Part shown: positions 1 to 6,299 of the stretch, one piece after another
Layout of the letters: each line of letters starts with the position of its first letter
Numbering within the stretch: the stretch's first letter is position 1
Source of the DNA: CAYLGY01 sp964383325
Lineage (GTDB): Bacteria; Pseudomonadota; Alphaproteobacteria; Rhizobiales; Rhizobiaceae
NCBI GenBank assembly: GCA_964383325.1
Contig: CAYLGY010000084.1
Location: 1 to 11,265 of the forward strand
Direction of reading: 5' to 3'
Length of the DNA stretch: 11,265 nt
Notes under the pieces: generated by a model
What the model was told of the DNA's origin: nothing
What the model saw: only the letters and a program-made list of their open reading frames with translations
The model's database searches: none
Made by a program: the position numbers and the translations under genes

Positions 1-520
1 GCGGATCGATGACGGTCAGCGGCTCGTCGAAGAGGATGGCGTTGACATCGTAGCGCACCAGGCCGCGGCCGAGCGAGATCTTCTGCTTCTGGTCGGCGGT
101 CAGTCGGCGCGCCTTGCGGTCGGCCCACCCGGCCAGATCGATCAGTTCCAGCGTCTCCACGACGCGGCGCCGGACTTCCGCTTCCGGCATCCTGCGATTG
201 CGCAGCGGAAAGGCCAGATTGTCGAACACGGTCATCGTGTCGTAGATCACCGGGAACTGGAAGACCTGCGCAATATTGCGCTCGCGCGTCGAAAGCCCGG
301 TGACGTCATTGCCGTCGAACAGGATGCGCCCGTGCGAAGGCGTGAGCAGACCGGAAATGATGTTGAGCAGGGTCGTCTTGCCGCAACCGGACGGACCGAG
401 CAGGGCATAGGCGCCGCCATCGGCGAAAGTGTGGTGCACGCCGCGCACGGCAAAATCGGCCTCGCCGGCAGGATTGCGGCCATAGGCGTGGCGGATATGT
501 TCGAGATCGATCCGTGCCAT
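1..520 (-). CDS. glpT: Glycerol ABC transporter ATP-binding protein GlpT (C-terminus beyond window)
   Basis: One of two ATPases thought to power glycerol uptake through the inner membrane. The first 173 residues are visible; the gene leaves the window at its left end. Seen: Walker A GPSGCGKTT (42-50), Q-loop Gln near 88 in VFQFP, and Walker B ILFDEP (162-167) followed by LTVID. The ABC signature is not LSGGQ but LTADQKQ (140-146), leading into KISLGRGLVR. From memory this degenerate signature is typical of rhizobial GlpT. The ATG at 518-520 follows a GGGAGGGG ribosome binding site that directly abuts the glpS stop codon (TAAGGGAGGGGTCATG), so translation is probably coupled to glpS 10 bp upstream. 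Permease and binding-protein genes would be expected just outside the window. The family is clear; the glycerol assignment rests on the glpR-glpD-glpS context. Confidence 0.88.
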   Translation of the reverse strand, partial: MARIDLEHIRHAYGRNPAGEADFAVRGVHHTFADGGAYALLGPSGCGKTTLLNIISGLLTPSHGRILFDGNDVTGLSTRERNIAQVFQFPVIYDTMTVFDNLAFPLRNRRMPEAEVRRRVVETLELIDLAGWADRKARRLTADQKQKISLGRGLVRYDVNAILFDEPLTVIDP

Positions 521-530
521 GACCCCTCCC

Positions 531-1610
531 TTAAGCCGCTCGTTCCTGCCAGGTCACGGCGCGGCCGTCCTGGCTGAAGACCATCAGGTGGCGCGTGTCG
601 ATATAGGCCTCGATCACTTCGTCCGGCTCGAAATGATGGATGCCCGGCGCCAGCATGACCCAGTTCGCATCGCCATATTGCAGGTGCACGAAGCTTTCCG
701 AGCCGGTGATCTCGGTAACCGTGACGCGGACGCGCACCGGAACCGCGGCAGGATGCTGGGCGGCAAGGGCGATGTGGTGGGGACGAAAGCCGATCATGTA
801 CTCCCTGTCCGCCTCGGCCGCGAGCGCCGGCGGGGCCGGCAGGCCGGCCGCGCCATCCAGCACGAAATGCGATCCTTGCTTGCGCAAGGCGATCAGGTTC
901 AGCGGCGGATCGGAAAAGGTTCGCGCGGTGACGAGGTCGGCCGGGTCGCGGAAGACTTCGAGGGTCGGTCCGAACTGGGTGATGCGCCCTTCGGACAGGG
1001 TCGCCGTATTGCCGCCGAGGAGCAGGGCTTCCTGCGGTTCCGTGGTCGCATAGACGAAGATCGCGCCGGATTCGGAAAAGATGCGCGGCAGTTCGACACG
1101 CAATTCCTCGCGCAGCTTGTAGTCGAGATTGGCGAGCGGCTCGTCGAGCAGGACCAGCCCGGCCTTCTTGACGATCGCCCGGGCGAGCGCGGTGCGCTGC
1201 TGCTGCCCGCCGGAGAGGTTGAGCGGCGTCCGCTCGAGAAACGGCGTCAGGCGCAGCAACTCGGCCGCCTGCCGCACTTCGCGGTCGATGGTGGCCCGGT
1301 CGTTGCCGGCCACCCGGAGCGGCGAGGCGATGTTCTCGTAGACCGTCAGTGTCGGGTAATTGATAAATTGCTGATAGACCATGGCGACGTTGCGCTTCTG
1401 CACCGGCATGCCGGTCACGTCCTGCCCGTCGAGAAAGATCGACCCGGTCGTCGGCTGATCGAGACCCGCCATCAGTCGCATCAGGGTCGTCTTGCCGGAA
1501 AGGGTCGGGCCGAGCAGGACATTGAGCGTTCCGTGACGCAATGACAGGCTGACGCCGCGGATGTGCTCCTCGCCGCTCACCGTCCTCGTCACATTTCTCA
1601 ATTCCAGCAT
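531..1610 (-). CDS. glpS: Glycerol ABC transporter ATP-binding protein GlpS
   Basis: A 359-residue ABC ATPase, expected to form a heterodimer with GlpT on the cytoplasmic face of the glycerol importer. Seen: Walker A GPTLSGKTT (34-42), a Q-loop at Gln80-Gln81, signature LSGGQQQR (132-139) and Walker B LVLLDEP (152-158) with D-loop NLD. A C-terminal regulatory (TOBE/MalK-like) region runs from about 235 to 350. Where most importers have a switch histidine (VTHDQ), this protein reads YATTEPQEA (187-195), with Thr190 in the histidine position. The start ATG is preceded by GGGAGGAGG at good spacing. The gene lies 41 bp after glpD and 10 bp before glpT, so the three are probably one transcript. 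A generic sugar (UgpC-like) ATPase is the alternative, but the glp neighbours make GlpS much more likely. Confidence 0.9.
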   Translation of the reverse strand: MLELRNVTRTVSGEEHIRGVSLSLRHGTLNVLLGPTLSGKTTLMRLMAGLDQPTTGSIFLDGQDVTGMPVQKRNVAMVYQQFINYPTLTVYENIASPLRVAGNDRATIDREVRQAAELLRLTPFLERTPLNLSGGQQQRTALARAIVKKAGLVLLDEPLANLDYKLREELRVELPRIFSESGAIFVYATTEPQEALLLGGNTATLSEGRITQFGPTLEVFRDPADLVTARTFSDPPLNLIALRKQGSHFVLDGAAGLPAPPALAAEADREYMIGFRPHHIALAAQHPAAVPVRVRVTVTEITGSESFVHLQYGDANWVMLAPGIHHFEPDEVIEAYIDTRHLMVFSQDGRAVTWQERAA

Positions 1611-1651
1611 GCTCCTCCTCCCTGGAGTATGCGTCGCAACCCCGCGCGCCG

Positions 1652-3178
1652 CTATTCCGCGGCCGCGCTATTGAACCTTGCGATGCCTGACATGAACTTG
1701 TCCAGCGCCGCCGCTTCCTCCATCCCCAGCGACAGGCCCATCTTGGTCCGCCGCCACAGAATGTCCTCGGCAGTCATCGCCCATTCCTTCGCCGCCAGCC
1801 ATCGCACCTCCCGCTCGCGGAGATCGGCGCCGAAATTGCGGCCGAGATCGGCATCCGCGCTCGCCGAGCCCAGCAGATCCCATGCGCGCGTCCCGTACAG
1901 CCGCACCAGCCGGGCGCCGTGGGCGGCCTCCAGGAAGGGGTAATCCCGCCGCAGCCTGCCGACCAGCGCTTCATAGCCATCATGGGGAAAGTCGCCGCCC
2001 GGCAGGCGCGCCTCGCGCGTCCACGCCTTGCCGCGCTTGCCCAGAATGGCCTCGATCCGCTCCAGCATCTGTTCCGCAAGCCGGCGATAGGTGGTGATCT
2101 TGCCGCCGAAGACATTGATCAGCGCCGCCTGGCCCTCGGGCGCGTCCTCGGCCAGGACATAGTCGCGCGTAGCCTCCTGTGCCCGGCTCGCGCCGTCATC
2201 GTAGAGCGGGCGCACCGCCGAGTAGGTCCAGACAATGTCCTCGCGGCGCACCGGCTCGATGAAATATTCGCTGGCGGCGGCGCACAGATAGTCCGTCTCC
2301 TCGTCGCTGATGCGCACATTTTCCAGATCACCGTGATAGTCGCGGTCGGTCGTGCCGATCAGCGTGAAATCCTTCTCATAGGTAATGGCGAAAATGATCC
2401 GGCCGTCGCGATTCTGGAAGAAATAGGCCTGGGCCTCATCGAATTTCCGGCGCACGACGATATGGCTGCCCTGCACGAGCCGGATCTTGTGCGTGCCGGT
2501 CCGCCCGCCAACCTTCTCCAGCACCTTGTCCACCCAGGGGCCGGCTGCATTGACCAGCAGGCGGGCCCGGACGGTTTCCTGCGCGCCCGATCGGCGGTCG
2601 TGCAATTCGATGCGCCAGTTCGCGCCGTCGCGCGCCGCGGCGGCGACCCGGGCCCGGGTGCGGATGATCGCGCCGCGTTCGGCAGCGTCGCAGGCATTCA
2701 GCACGACGAGGCGGGCGTCATTCACCCAGCAATCGGAATATTCGAACGCCCGGCGAAACAGGGGTTTCAGCGGCCGGCCCGCCGGATCGGTGCGCATGTC
2801 GAGGGTTCGCGTCGGCGGGAGTTGCCGGCGGCCGCCGAGATGATCGTAGAGGAACAGGCCAAGCCGGATCAGCCATGCCGGCCGGATCCCCCGGGCATGG
2901 GGCAGCACGAAGCGAAGCGGCCAGATGATGTGCGGGGCGCTGTTCCAGAGGATTTCCCGCTCCATCAGGGATTCGCGGACCAGCCGGAACTCGCGATGTT
3001 CGAGATAGCGCAGGCCGCCATGTATGAGCTTGGTCGAGCCGGAGGATGTGCCGCTGCCCAGGTCGCCCATTTCCGCCAGATAGACCGAGAAGCCCCGTCC
3101 CGCGGCGTCGCGGGCGATGCCGCAGCCATTGATGCCGCCGCCGATGATGAAGATGTCATGGACAGCGCTGTCGTCCAC
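1652..3178 (-). CDS. glpD: Glycerol-3-phosphate dehydrogenase (FAD-dependent)
   Basis: Oxidises sn-glycerol 3-phosphate to dihydroxyacetone phosphate with FAD, passing electrons to the respiratory quinone pool at the inner membrane. The protein has 508 residues, the usual length for bacterial GlpD. Seen: an N-terminal dinucleotide-binding motif GGGINGCG (13-20) and the family stretch TSSGSTKLIHGGLRYLE (44-60). The remaining sequence fits the DAO fold, with a C-terminal helical domain after about residue 390. The start is GTG at 3176-3178, the only candidate that puts the FAD motif close to the N-terminus; an AAGGA ribosome binding site lies 4 nt upstream, which is rather close. The gene is 104 bp downstream of glpR with its own promoter and probable GlpR operators in between, and is followed by glpS. 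Glycerol brought in by the ABC system would reach this enzyme after phosphorylation by a glycerol kinase, which is not in this window. Confidence 0.95.
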   Translation of the reverse strand: MDDSAVHDIFIIGGGINGCGIARDAAGRGFSVYLAEMGDLGSGTSSGSTKLIHGGLRYLEHREFRLVRESLMEREILWNSAPHIIWPLRFVLPHARGIRPAWLIRLGLFLYDHLGGRRQLPPTRTLDMRTDPAGRPLKPLFRRAFEYSDCWVNDARLVVLNACDAAERGAIIRTRARVAAAARDGANWRIELHDRRSGAQETVRARLLVNAAGPWVDKVLEKVGGRTGTHKIRLVQGSHIVVRRKFDEAQAYFFQNRDGRIIFAITYEKDFTLIGTTDRDYHGDLENVRISDEETDYLCAAASEYFIEPVRREDIVWTYSAVRPLYDDGASRAQEATRDYVLAEDAPEGQAALINVFGGKITTYRRLAEQMLERIEAILGKRGKAWTREARLPGGDFPHDGYEALVGRLRRDYPFLEAAHGARLVRLYGTRAWDLLGSASADADLGRNFGADLREREVRWLAAKEWAMTAEDILWRRTKMGLSLGMEEAAALDKFMSGIARFNSAAAE

Positions 3179-3230
3179 CCGATCCTTCGCTTTCGTAAAG
3201 ACGCCATCATTTCCCGGTTTCGGAATTTCG

Positions 3231-3260
3231 AAGGTAAAACGAATGCAAAACGAATGTCAA
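3231..3260 (-). promoter_or_regulatory. glpD: Probable glpD promoter
   Basis: On the minus strand a perfect -35 box TTGACA (3255-3260) is followed after 18 bp by TACCTT (3231-3236), which keeps the most conserved -10 bases (TA...T). Transcription would start near 3224 and leave a leader of roughly 45 nt before the GTG of glpD. The spacer is almost entirely filled by two copies of a 10-bp repeat, so a bound repressor would block RNA polymerase. The boxes are read by eye from the sequence; activity is inferred. Confidence 0.6.
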
Positions 3261-3267
3261 ACAAAAT
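3236..3267. promoter_or_regulatory. Probable GlpR operator: 11-bp-phased direct repeats
   Basis: The 10-mer AAAACGAATG occurs at 3236-3245 and again at 3247-3256, one helical turn apart. A weaker third copy (CAAACAAAAT, six of ten bases) continues the same phase at 3258-3267. The core AACGAA is shared with the inverted repeat in front of glpR, which points to one protein binding both sites. More TTTCG half-sites follow at 3218-3222, 3226-3230 and 3191-3195. DeoR-family repressors, including GlpR, are known to bind TTCG-containing half-sites. The binding protein is inferred. Confidence 0.6.
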
Positions 3268-3282
3268 CCGGCGAGGCAGATC

Positions 3283-4047
3283 CTACGCCATGGTCTCGAT
3301 GAGCCGCACGTCGGATTCGGCGCAGATGCGGCGGATGGACGGCAGGTTGCAGCGGTCGGTGATGAAGGTGTCGACCTGTGAGAGGTGGCCGATCCGCACC
3401 GGCGCCGTCCGGTCGAACTTGGTTGAATCCGAGACGAGGATCACATGGCGCGCATTGGCCATGATCGCCTGCGCCACTTTCACTTCCCGGAAGTCGAAAT
3501 CGAGAAGCGCGCCGTCATGATCGATCGCCGAGACCCCGATCACCGCGTAATCGACCTTGAACTGGCGGATGAAATCCACCGCCGCCTCGCCCACAATGCC
3601 GCCATCCGAGCCTCGAACCATGCCGCCGGCGATGACGACCTCGATGGTTGGATATACCCGCATCCTGTTGGCAACATTGATGTTATTTGTGATGACCATC
3701 AGGCCGGAATGGCCGAGAAGCGCGTTGGAGACGGCTTCCGTCGTCGTGCCGATATTGACGAAGAGCGACGCATTGTCGGGGATGATCCGCGCTGCCGCCT
3801 TGCCGATCGCATCCTTCTCGCTGGCGGCGATCTTGCGCCGGGCCTCATATTCCACATTCTCGATGCCGGAGGGGTAGACCGCGCCGCCATGAATGCGGGT
3901 CAGCAGGCGCTGCGTGCACAGATCGTTGATATCCTTGCGGATCGTCTGCGGCGTGACCCCGAAGCGACCGGCAAGATCGTCAACCAGGACCCGGCCGTCT
4001 TCCTTGGCAAGCTGGAGGATGGTCTGTTGCCGCTCGGACAGGAACAT
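3283..4047 (-). CDS. glpR: Glycerol operon repressor GlpR (DeoR family)
   Basis: A 254-residue DeoR-family repressor, expected to leave DNA when it binds glycerol 3-phosphate. Seen: an N-terminal winged helix-turn-helix (about 6-58) with recognition helix VTPQTIRKDINDL (31-43) and wing RIHGGA (51-56), then the DeoR C-terminal sensor domain (about 75-235). The sensor carries NIGTTTEAV (98-106) and ITNNINVA (119-126), which closely resemble the equivalent segments of E. coli GlpR as remembered. The ATG at 4045-4047 has a GAAAGG ribosome binding site. It is first in the glpR-glpD-glpS-glpT run, and matching candidate operators sit before both glpR and glpD, suggesting autoregulation and control of the operon. 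Another DeoR regulator of different type lies just upstream. Confidence 0.9.
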   Translation of the reverse strand: MFLSERQQTILQLAKEDGRVLVDDLAGRFGVTPQTIRKDINDLCTQRLLTRIHGGAVYPSGIENVEYEARRKIAASEKDAIGKAAARIIPDNASLFVNIGTTTEAVSNALLGHSGLMVITNNINVANRMRVYPTIEVVIAGGMVRGSDGGIVGEAAVDFIRQFKVDYAVIGVSAIDHDGALLDFDFREVKVAQAIMANARHVILVSDSTKFDRTAPVRIGHLSQVDTFITDRCNLPSIRRICAESDVRLIETMA

Positions 4048-4059
4048 GAGGCGCCTTTC

Positions 4060-4086
4060 AGTTTCGTTTTATCATCAAACGAAACT
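4060..4086. promoter_or_regulatory. Probable GlpR autoregulatory operator (inverted repeat)
   Basis: A perfect inverted repeat with 10-bp arms, AGTTTCGTTT (4060-4069) and AAACGAAACT (4077-4086), with a 7-bp centre. It ends 13 bp upstream of the glpR start codon. Its AAACGAA arms match the direct repeats in front of glpD. The centre contains a possible -10 box for glpR (GATGAT on the minus strand, 4071-4076), so repressor bound to both arms would cover the promoter. That GlpR itself binds here is inferred. Confidence 0.65.
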
Positions 4087-4099
4087 CTTCGCCCTGCAA
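4071..4099 (-). promoter_or_regulatory. glpR: Possible glpR promoter
   Basis: On the minus strand TTGCAG (4094-4099) and GATGAT (4071-4076) are separated by 17 bp. The -35 is poor (three of six bases) and the -10 moderate (four of six). Its position inside the inverted repeat, and the hairpin that may end upstream transcription at 4121-4141, make a promoter here plausible. Other box choices nearby score similarly. Confidence 0.35.
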
Positions 4100-4120
4100 G
4101 CGAATTCTGCGTAAACGGAC

Positions 4121-4141
4121 TTCGCCGCACGCAGCGGCGAA
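4121..4141 (-). terminator. Hairpin after the second DeoR regulator gene, possible terminator
   Basis: A perfect stem with 8-bp arms, TTCGCCGC (4121-4128) and GCGGCGAA (4134-4141), and a 5-nt loop. It begins eight bases past the regulator stop codon on the minus strand. It is not followed by a real U run (next bases GTCCGTTT), so a Rho-independent terminator is only possible; it may instead protect the 3' end of the mRNA. It separates the regulator from glpR. Confidence 0.4.
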
Positions 4142-4148
4142 AATCCGG

Positions 4149-4955
4149 TCAGGTGCCAGCCGGTTGCGAGGCGGCGCCGCCAGCGCAGACCAGACGCTCA
4201 CCGAATTGCTGCGCCAGCGCGGCATGATCGGGGCGATTTGTGACGCCCGCATCGGTGATCAGCAGGTCGATTTCCTCCGGCCTGGCGAATCCGATCCGGC
4301 CGCGCACGCCGATCTTGGAATGATCGGCCAGCACGATGCGCCGTTCAGCGCAGGCGAACATTGCGCGGGCAATCTCGGCCTCGTCGAAACTGTAGCTCGA
4401 TGCGCCTTCGGAAAGGGTGAAACCGAAGGGCGAGCAGATGGCGAGATCGGCATGGATGCGACAAATCGCCGCAATCGTCGTCGGTCCGCCCGTCGCGGGC
4501 GGCTGGTCGCCGTAGTCGCCGCCAAGCAGGATCACCCGGTTGCGGCGCTGGCGCGAGGCTTCCGTTCCGAGATGGGCCGCGACATCGAGCGAATTGGTGA
4601 AGACCTGCAGCCCGCTCAGCCGCGCCAGCGCCTGCGCCAGCAGGGCCGTGGTCGAGCCGGCATCGATCAGCAGGATCTGGCCTGCCTCCACCTGGCTGCG
4701 GCAGGCGGCAGCAATTGCCCGCTTCTCGCGGCGATATTGCAGGGCGCGCTCGGTATAAGGCGCCTCGGAGGGATCGCGCGCCGGCACGATGCCGCCATGC
4801 ACCCGCCGCAGGCGTCCCGCCATCTCCAGCGCCTTGACGTCGCGCCGCACCGTCTCGCGCGAGACGGCCAGCTCGCTGGTCAGGCGCTCGATGCTGACCT
4901 GTCCGAAGGTCTCCAGCAGCGCCCGGATGCGCTGATGGCGCTCAGCCTGCCACAT
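4149..4955 (-). CDS. DeoR-family transcriptional regulator, divergent from the ABC transporter operon
   Basis: A 268-residue DeoR-family regulator. Seen: an N-terminal winged helix-turn-helix (about 5-58) with recognition helix VSRETVRRDVKAL (31-43) and wing RRVHGG (50-55), then a sugar-phosphate-sensor type C-terminal domain with DAGSTTALLAQAL (98-110) and FTNSLDVA (119-126). It lacks the GlpR-type sensor motif of its neighbour glpR, so the effector is probably different. The start is set at the ATG giving MWQAERHQRI, where family members usually begin; an in-frame ATG five codons upstream (4968-4970) is an alternative. Neither start has a good ribosome binding site, but a 32-codon leader ORF overlaps this start by 14 nt. 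The divergent position suggests it controls the transporter genes on the other strand; the ligand may be a phosphorylated sugar or related anion. Confidence 0.85.
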   Translation of the reverse strand: MWQAERHQRIRALLETFGQVSIERLTSELAVSRETVRRDVKALEMAGRLRRVHGGIVPARDPSEAPYTERALQYRREKRAIAAACRSQVEAGQILLIDAGSTTALLAQALARLSGLQVFTNSLDVAAHLGTEASRQRRNRVILLGGDYGDQPPATGGPTTIAAICRIHADLAICSPFGFTLSEGASSYSFDEAEIARAMFACAERRIVLADHSKIGVRGRIGFARPEEIDLLITDAGVTNRPDHAALAQQFGERLVCAGGAASQPAGT

Positions 4956-5040
4956 TGACGGTATCCGCATGGCATGCCGGGCCGCAGGGCCAATGCAGGG
5001 CGTCGGAGAAGAAGCGGAAAATGGCTTGAAACGATGGCAT
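4942..5040 (-). CDS. Possible 32-residue leader peptide overlapping the DeoR regulator start
   Basis: A short ORF starting at the ATG at 5038-5040, with a perfect AGGAGG (plus-strand 5047-5052) six bases upstream, the best ribosome binding site on this strand in the region. It encodes a 32-residue peptide beginning MPSFQAIFRFFSDALHW and containing two cysteines. Its TGA (4942-4944) lies 14 nt inside the regulator gene, whose own start at 4953-4955 has almost no Shine-Dalgarno sequence. Ribosomes ending on the leader could restart at the regulator, a known way of coupling translation. The strong site does not serve any start in the regulator frame. No similarity to a known peptide is recognised. 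It could also be chance, or a sign of a sequencing frameshift joining the two frames, though DeoR proteins do not normally have such an extension. Confidence 0.45.
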   Translation of the reverse strand: MPSFQAIFRFFSDALHWPCGPACHADTVNVAG

Positions 5041-5134
5041 TGGGGGCCTCCTGGCAGCCATTCTGGCCATGTCCCGAATACGGGCTGGCTCCGCGGTCGG
5101 CAACTGAAAGCCACTTAGCACACAATTCCACAGA

Positions 5135-5163
5135 TTGCCACATCGATGACCCTGCGCTATCGT
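5135..5163 (+). promoter_or_regulatory. Probable promoter of the ABC transporter operon
   Basis: TTGCCA (5135-5140, five of six -35 bases) and TATCGT (5158-5163, four of six -10 bases, including TA...T) are 17 bp apart. Transcription near 5170 would give a leader of about 18 nt that already includes the AGGAGG at 5174-5179. The palindrome CATCGATG (5141-5148) begins the spacer and is a candidate, unproven, operator for the divergent DeoR-type regulator. Confidence 0.55.
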
Positions 5164-5187
5164 TCGGGAAAACAGGAGGAGATGAAA

Positions 5188-6195
5188 ATGCACAGCATCG
5201 CGAAGTTGCTTGCGTCGGCCGCGGCCGCCGCCCTGATGGCCGGCCCGGCACTGGCCGGGGAGATCAGCGTCTATTCGGCGCTGGAGGAAGACGAGATTGC
5301 CGCCTATCTCGAACAGGCGGCCAAGGATCTTCCGGATGTCACGGTCAATGTGCTGCGCCTTTCCACGGGCGATCTCGGCGCGCGCATCATTGCCGAGAAG
5401 GACAATCCCCAGGCGGATGTCGTCTGGGGTTTTGCGCTGACCAACATGCTCAATCCGGCGATTTACGATCAGCTTGCCCCCTACGAGGCCGCAGGCGCCG
5501 ACCAGCTCGCGGCGCAATTCCGCGACGCGGACAATCGCTGGTTTGCGCCGACCGGCTATGTCGGCGCGTTCTGCGTCAACACCGAGCGACTGGAATCGAT
5601 GGGCGCGCCGGTGCCGCAAAGCTGGGAGGATCTGAAGAATCCCGCCTACAAGGGCGAGGTGGTCATGCCCGATCCGGGTTCGTCCGGCACCGGCTATCTG
5701 CAGATTGCCGCCATCCTGCAGGGCATGGGCGAGGAGGCCGGCTGGCAGCTCATCAAGGATATCGACCCGAACATCGCGCAATACACGACGTCGGGCTCGC
5801 GGCCATGCCGCATGGCGCAAGCGGGCGAATATGCGATCGGAGCATCGCTGTCCTATGTCGCCATGCAGGGCATCGAGCAGGGATACCCGATCCAGATGGT
5901 GATCCCGGGCGACTATGCGGGCTTTGAACTGGAAGCGAACGGCCTGATGGCGGGCGCGAAGAACCCCGACGATGCCAAGCGGTTCCTCGACTGGACCTTG
6001 AGCGAAGGCGCCTCGTCCGCCTATGCCGAACGCAAGGACCTCGTCACCATTCCCGGCGCGCCGCGTCCGCCGCAGGCCGATGCCGCCGGTTTCCCCGATG
6101 ACCTCGCCGCCGTCCTGTACCCGATGGATTTCAAGGCCTCGGGTCAGGCGCGCGACGAGATCATCGCCAAGTGGCGTGAGGCGGTCGGCCGCTGA
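5188..6195 (+). CDS. Periplasmic substrate-binding protein of an ABC transporter (PhnS2/AfuA-like)
   Basis: A 335-residue periplasmic binding protein that would capture the ligand and deliver it to the permease encoded downstream. Seen: a signal peptide with hydrophobic stretch (7-20) and likely cleavage after ALA (21-23), mature protein starting GEISVYSALEEDE; then the iron/AEP-binding-protein style motifs PDPGSSGTGY (161-170) and TTSGSRPC (200-207). The latter is typical of proteins annotated as putative 2-aminoethylphosphonate or iron binders. AfuA of this group was later shown to bind hexose phosphates, so the substrate cannot be read from the family name. The mature chain has only two cysteines (129 and 207), which might form a disulfide. 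The ATG at 5188 is chosen because AGGAGG lies 8 nt upstream; ATG 5182 adds Met-Lys but is only 2 nt from that site. First gene of a three-gene operon. Confidence 0.85.
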   Translation: MHSIAKLLASAAAAALMAGPALAGEISVYSALEEDEIAAYLEQAAKDLPDVTVNVLRLSTGDLGARIIAEKDNPQADVVWGFALTNMLNPAIYDQLAPYEAAGADQLAAQFRDADNRWFAPTGYVGAFCVNTERLESMGAPVPQSWEDLKNPAYKGEVVMPDPGSSGTGYLQIAAILQGMGEEAGWQLIKDIDPNIAQYTTSGSRPCRMAQAGEYAIGASLSYVAMQGIEQGYPIQMVIPGDYAGFELEANGLMAGAKNPDDAKRFLDWTLSEGASSAYAERKDLVTIPGAPRPPQADAAGFPDDLAAVLYPMDFKASGQARDEIIAKWREAVGR

Positions 6196-6203
6196 AACCC
6201 TGC

Positions 6204-6233
6204 GGGCTGACGGTGCGCTATCGCACCGTGCCC
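6204..6233 (+). other. Strong intercistronic hairpin after the binding-protein gene
   Basis: The inner stem is perfect: ACGGTGCG (6210-6217) pairs with CGCACCGT (6222-6229) across the loop CTAT. GGGC (6204-6207) and GCCC (6230-6233) extend it beyond a 2-nt bulge. It starts 9 bases after the stop codon and has no U run, so it more probably protects the 3' end of the binding-protein mRNA than terminates all transcription. Confidence 0.65.
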
Positions 6234-6250
6234 TGAACGTGATGTGGAGA

Positions 6251-6281
6251 ACGGGCGCGATCCGGTGCGATCCGCGCCCGT
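6251..6281 (+). other. Second intercistronic hairpin, just before the ATPase gene
   Basis: Arms of 9 bp, ACGGGCGCG (6251-6259) and CGCGCCCGT (6273-6281), are perfect inverted repeats around a 13-nt loop. The loop and stem include the direct repeat GCGATCCG (6257-6264 and 6267-6274). The stem ends 18 nt before the ATPase start codon, where it could reduce ribosome access. Its effect is inferred. Confidence 0.6.
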
Positions 6282-6299
6282 GGATGCGGGCGGGTGTGC

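Noticed and set aside
519..1544. Open frame of 341 codons on the plus strand, opposite glpS
   Set aside because: Complementary to an intact ABC ATPase with all expected sequence; no ribosome binding site or recognisable motif.
1919..3520. Open reading frame of 533 codons on the plus strand, opposite glpD and the end of glpR
   Set aside because: It is antisense to clearly conserved glpD, has an Arg/Ala/Asp-rich sequence without domains, and arises from strong third-position GC bias of the real gene.
3445..4227. Open plus-strand frame of 260 codons opposite glpR
   Set aside because: Antisense to a full-length DeoR regulator and spans its promoter; no domain or start signal.
4164..4958. Open plus-strand frame of 264 codons opposite the second DeoR-type regulator
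   Set aside because: Mirror of the coding strand; the minus-strand protein has clear helix-turn-helix and sensor motifs.
4990..5043. Inverted repeat CCAATGC / GCATTGG upstream of the second regulator
   Set aside because: Arms of 7 bp separated by 40 bp are likely by chance and do not overlap either predicted promoter.
5075..5103. Possible minus-strand promoter for the second DeoR regulator (TTGCCG, 17 bp, TATTCG)
   Set aside because: Only four and three of six bases match and the -10 lacks its final T; too weak to list as a feature.
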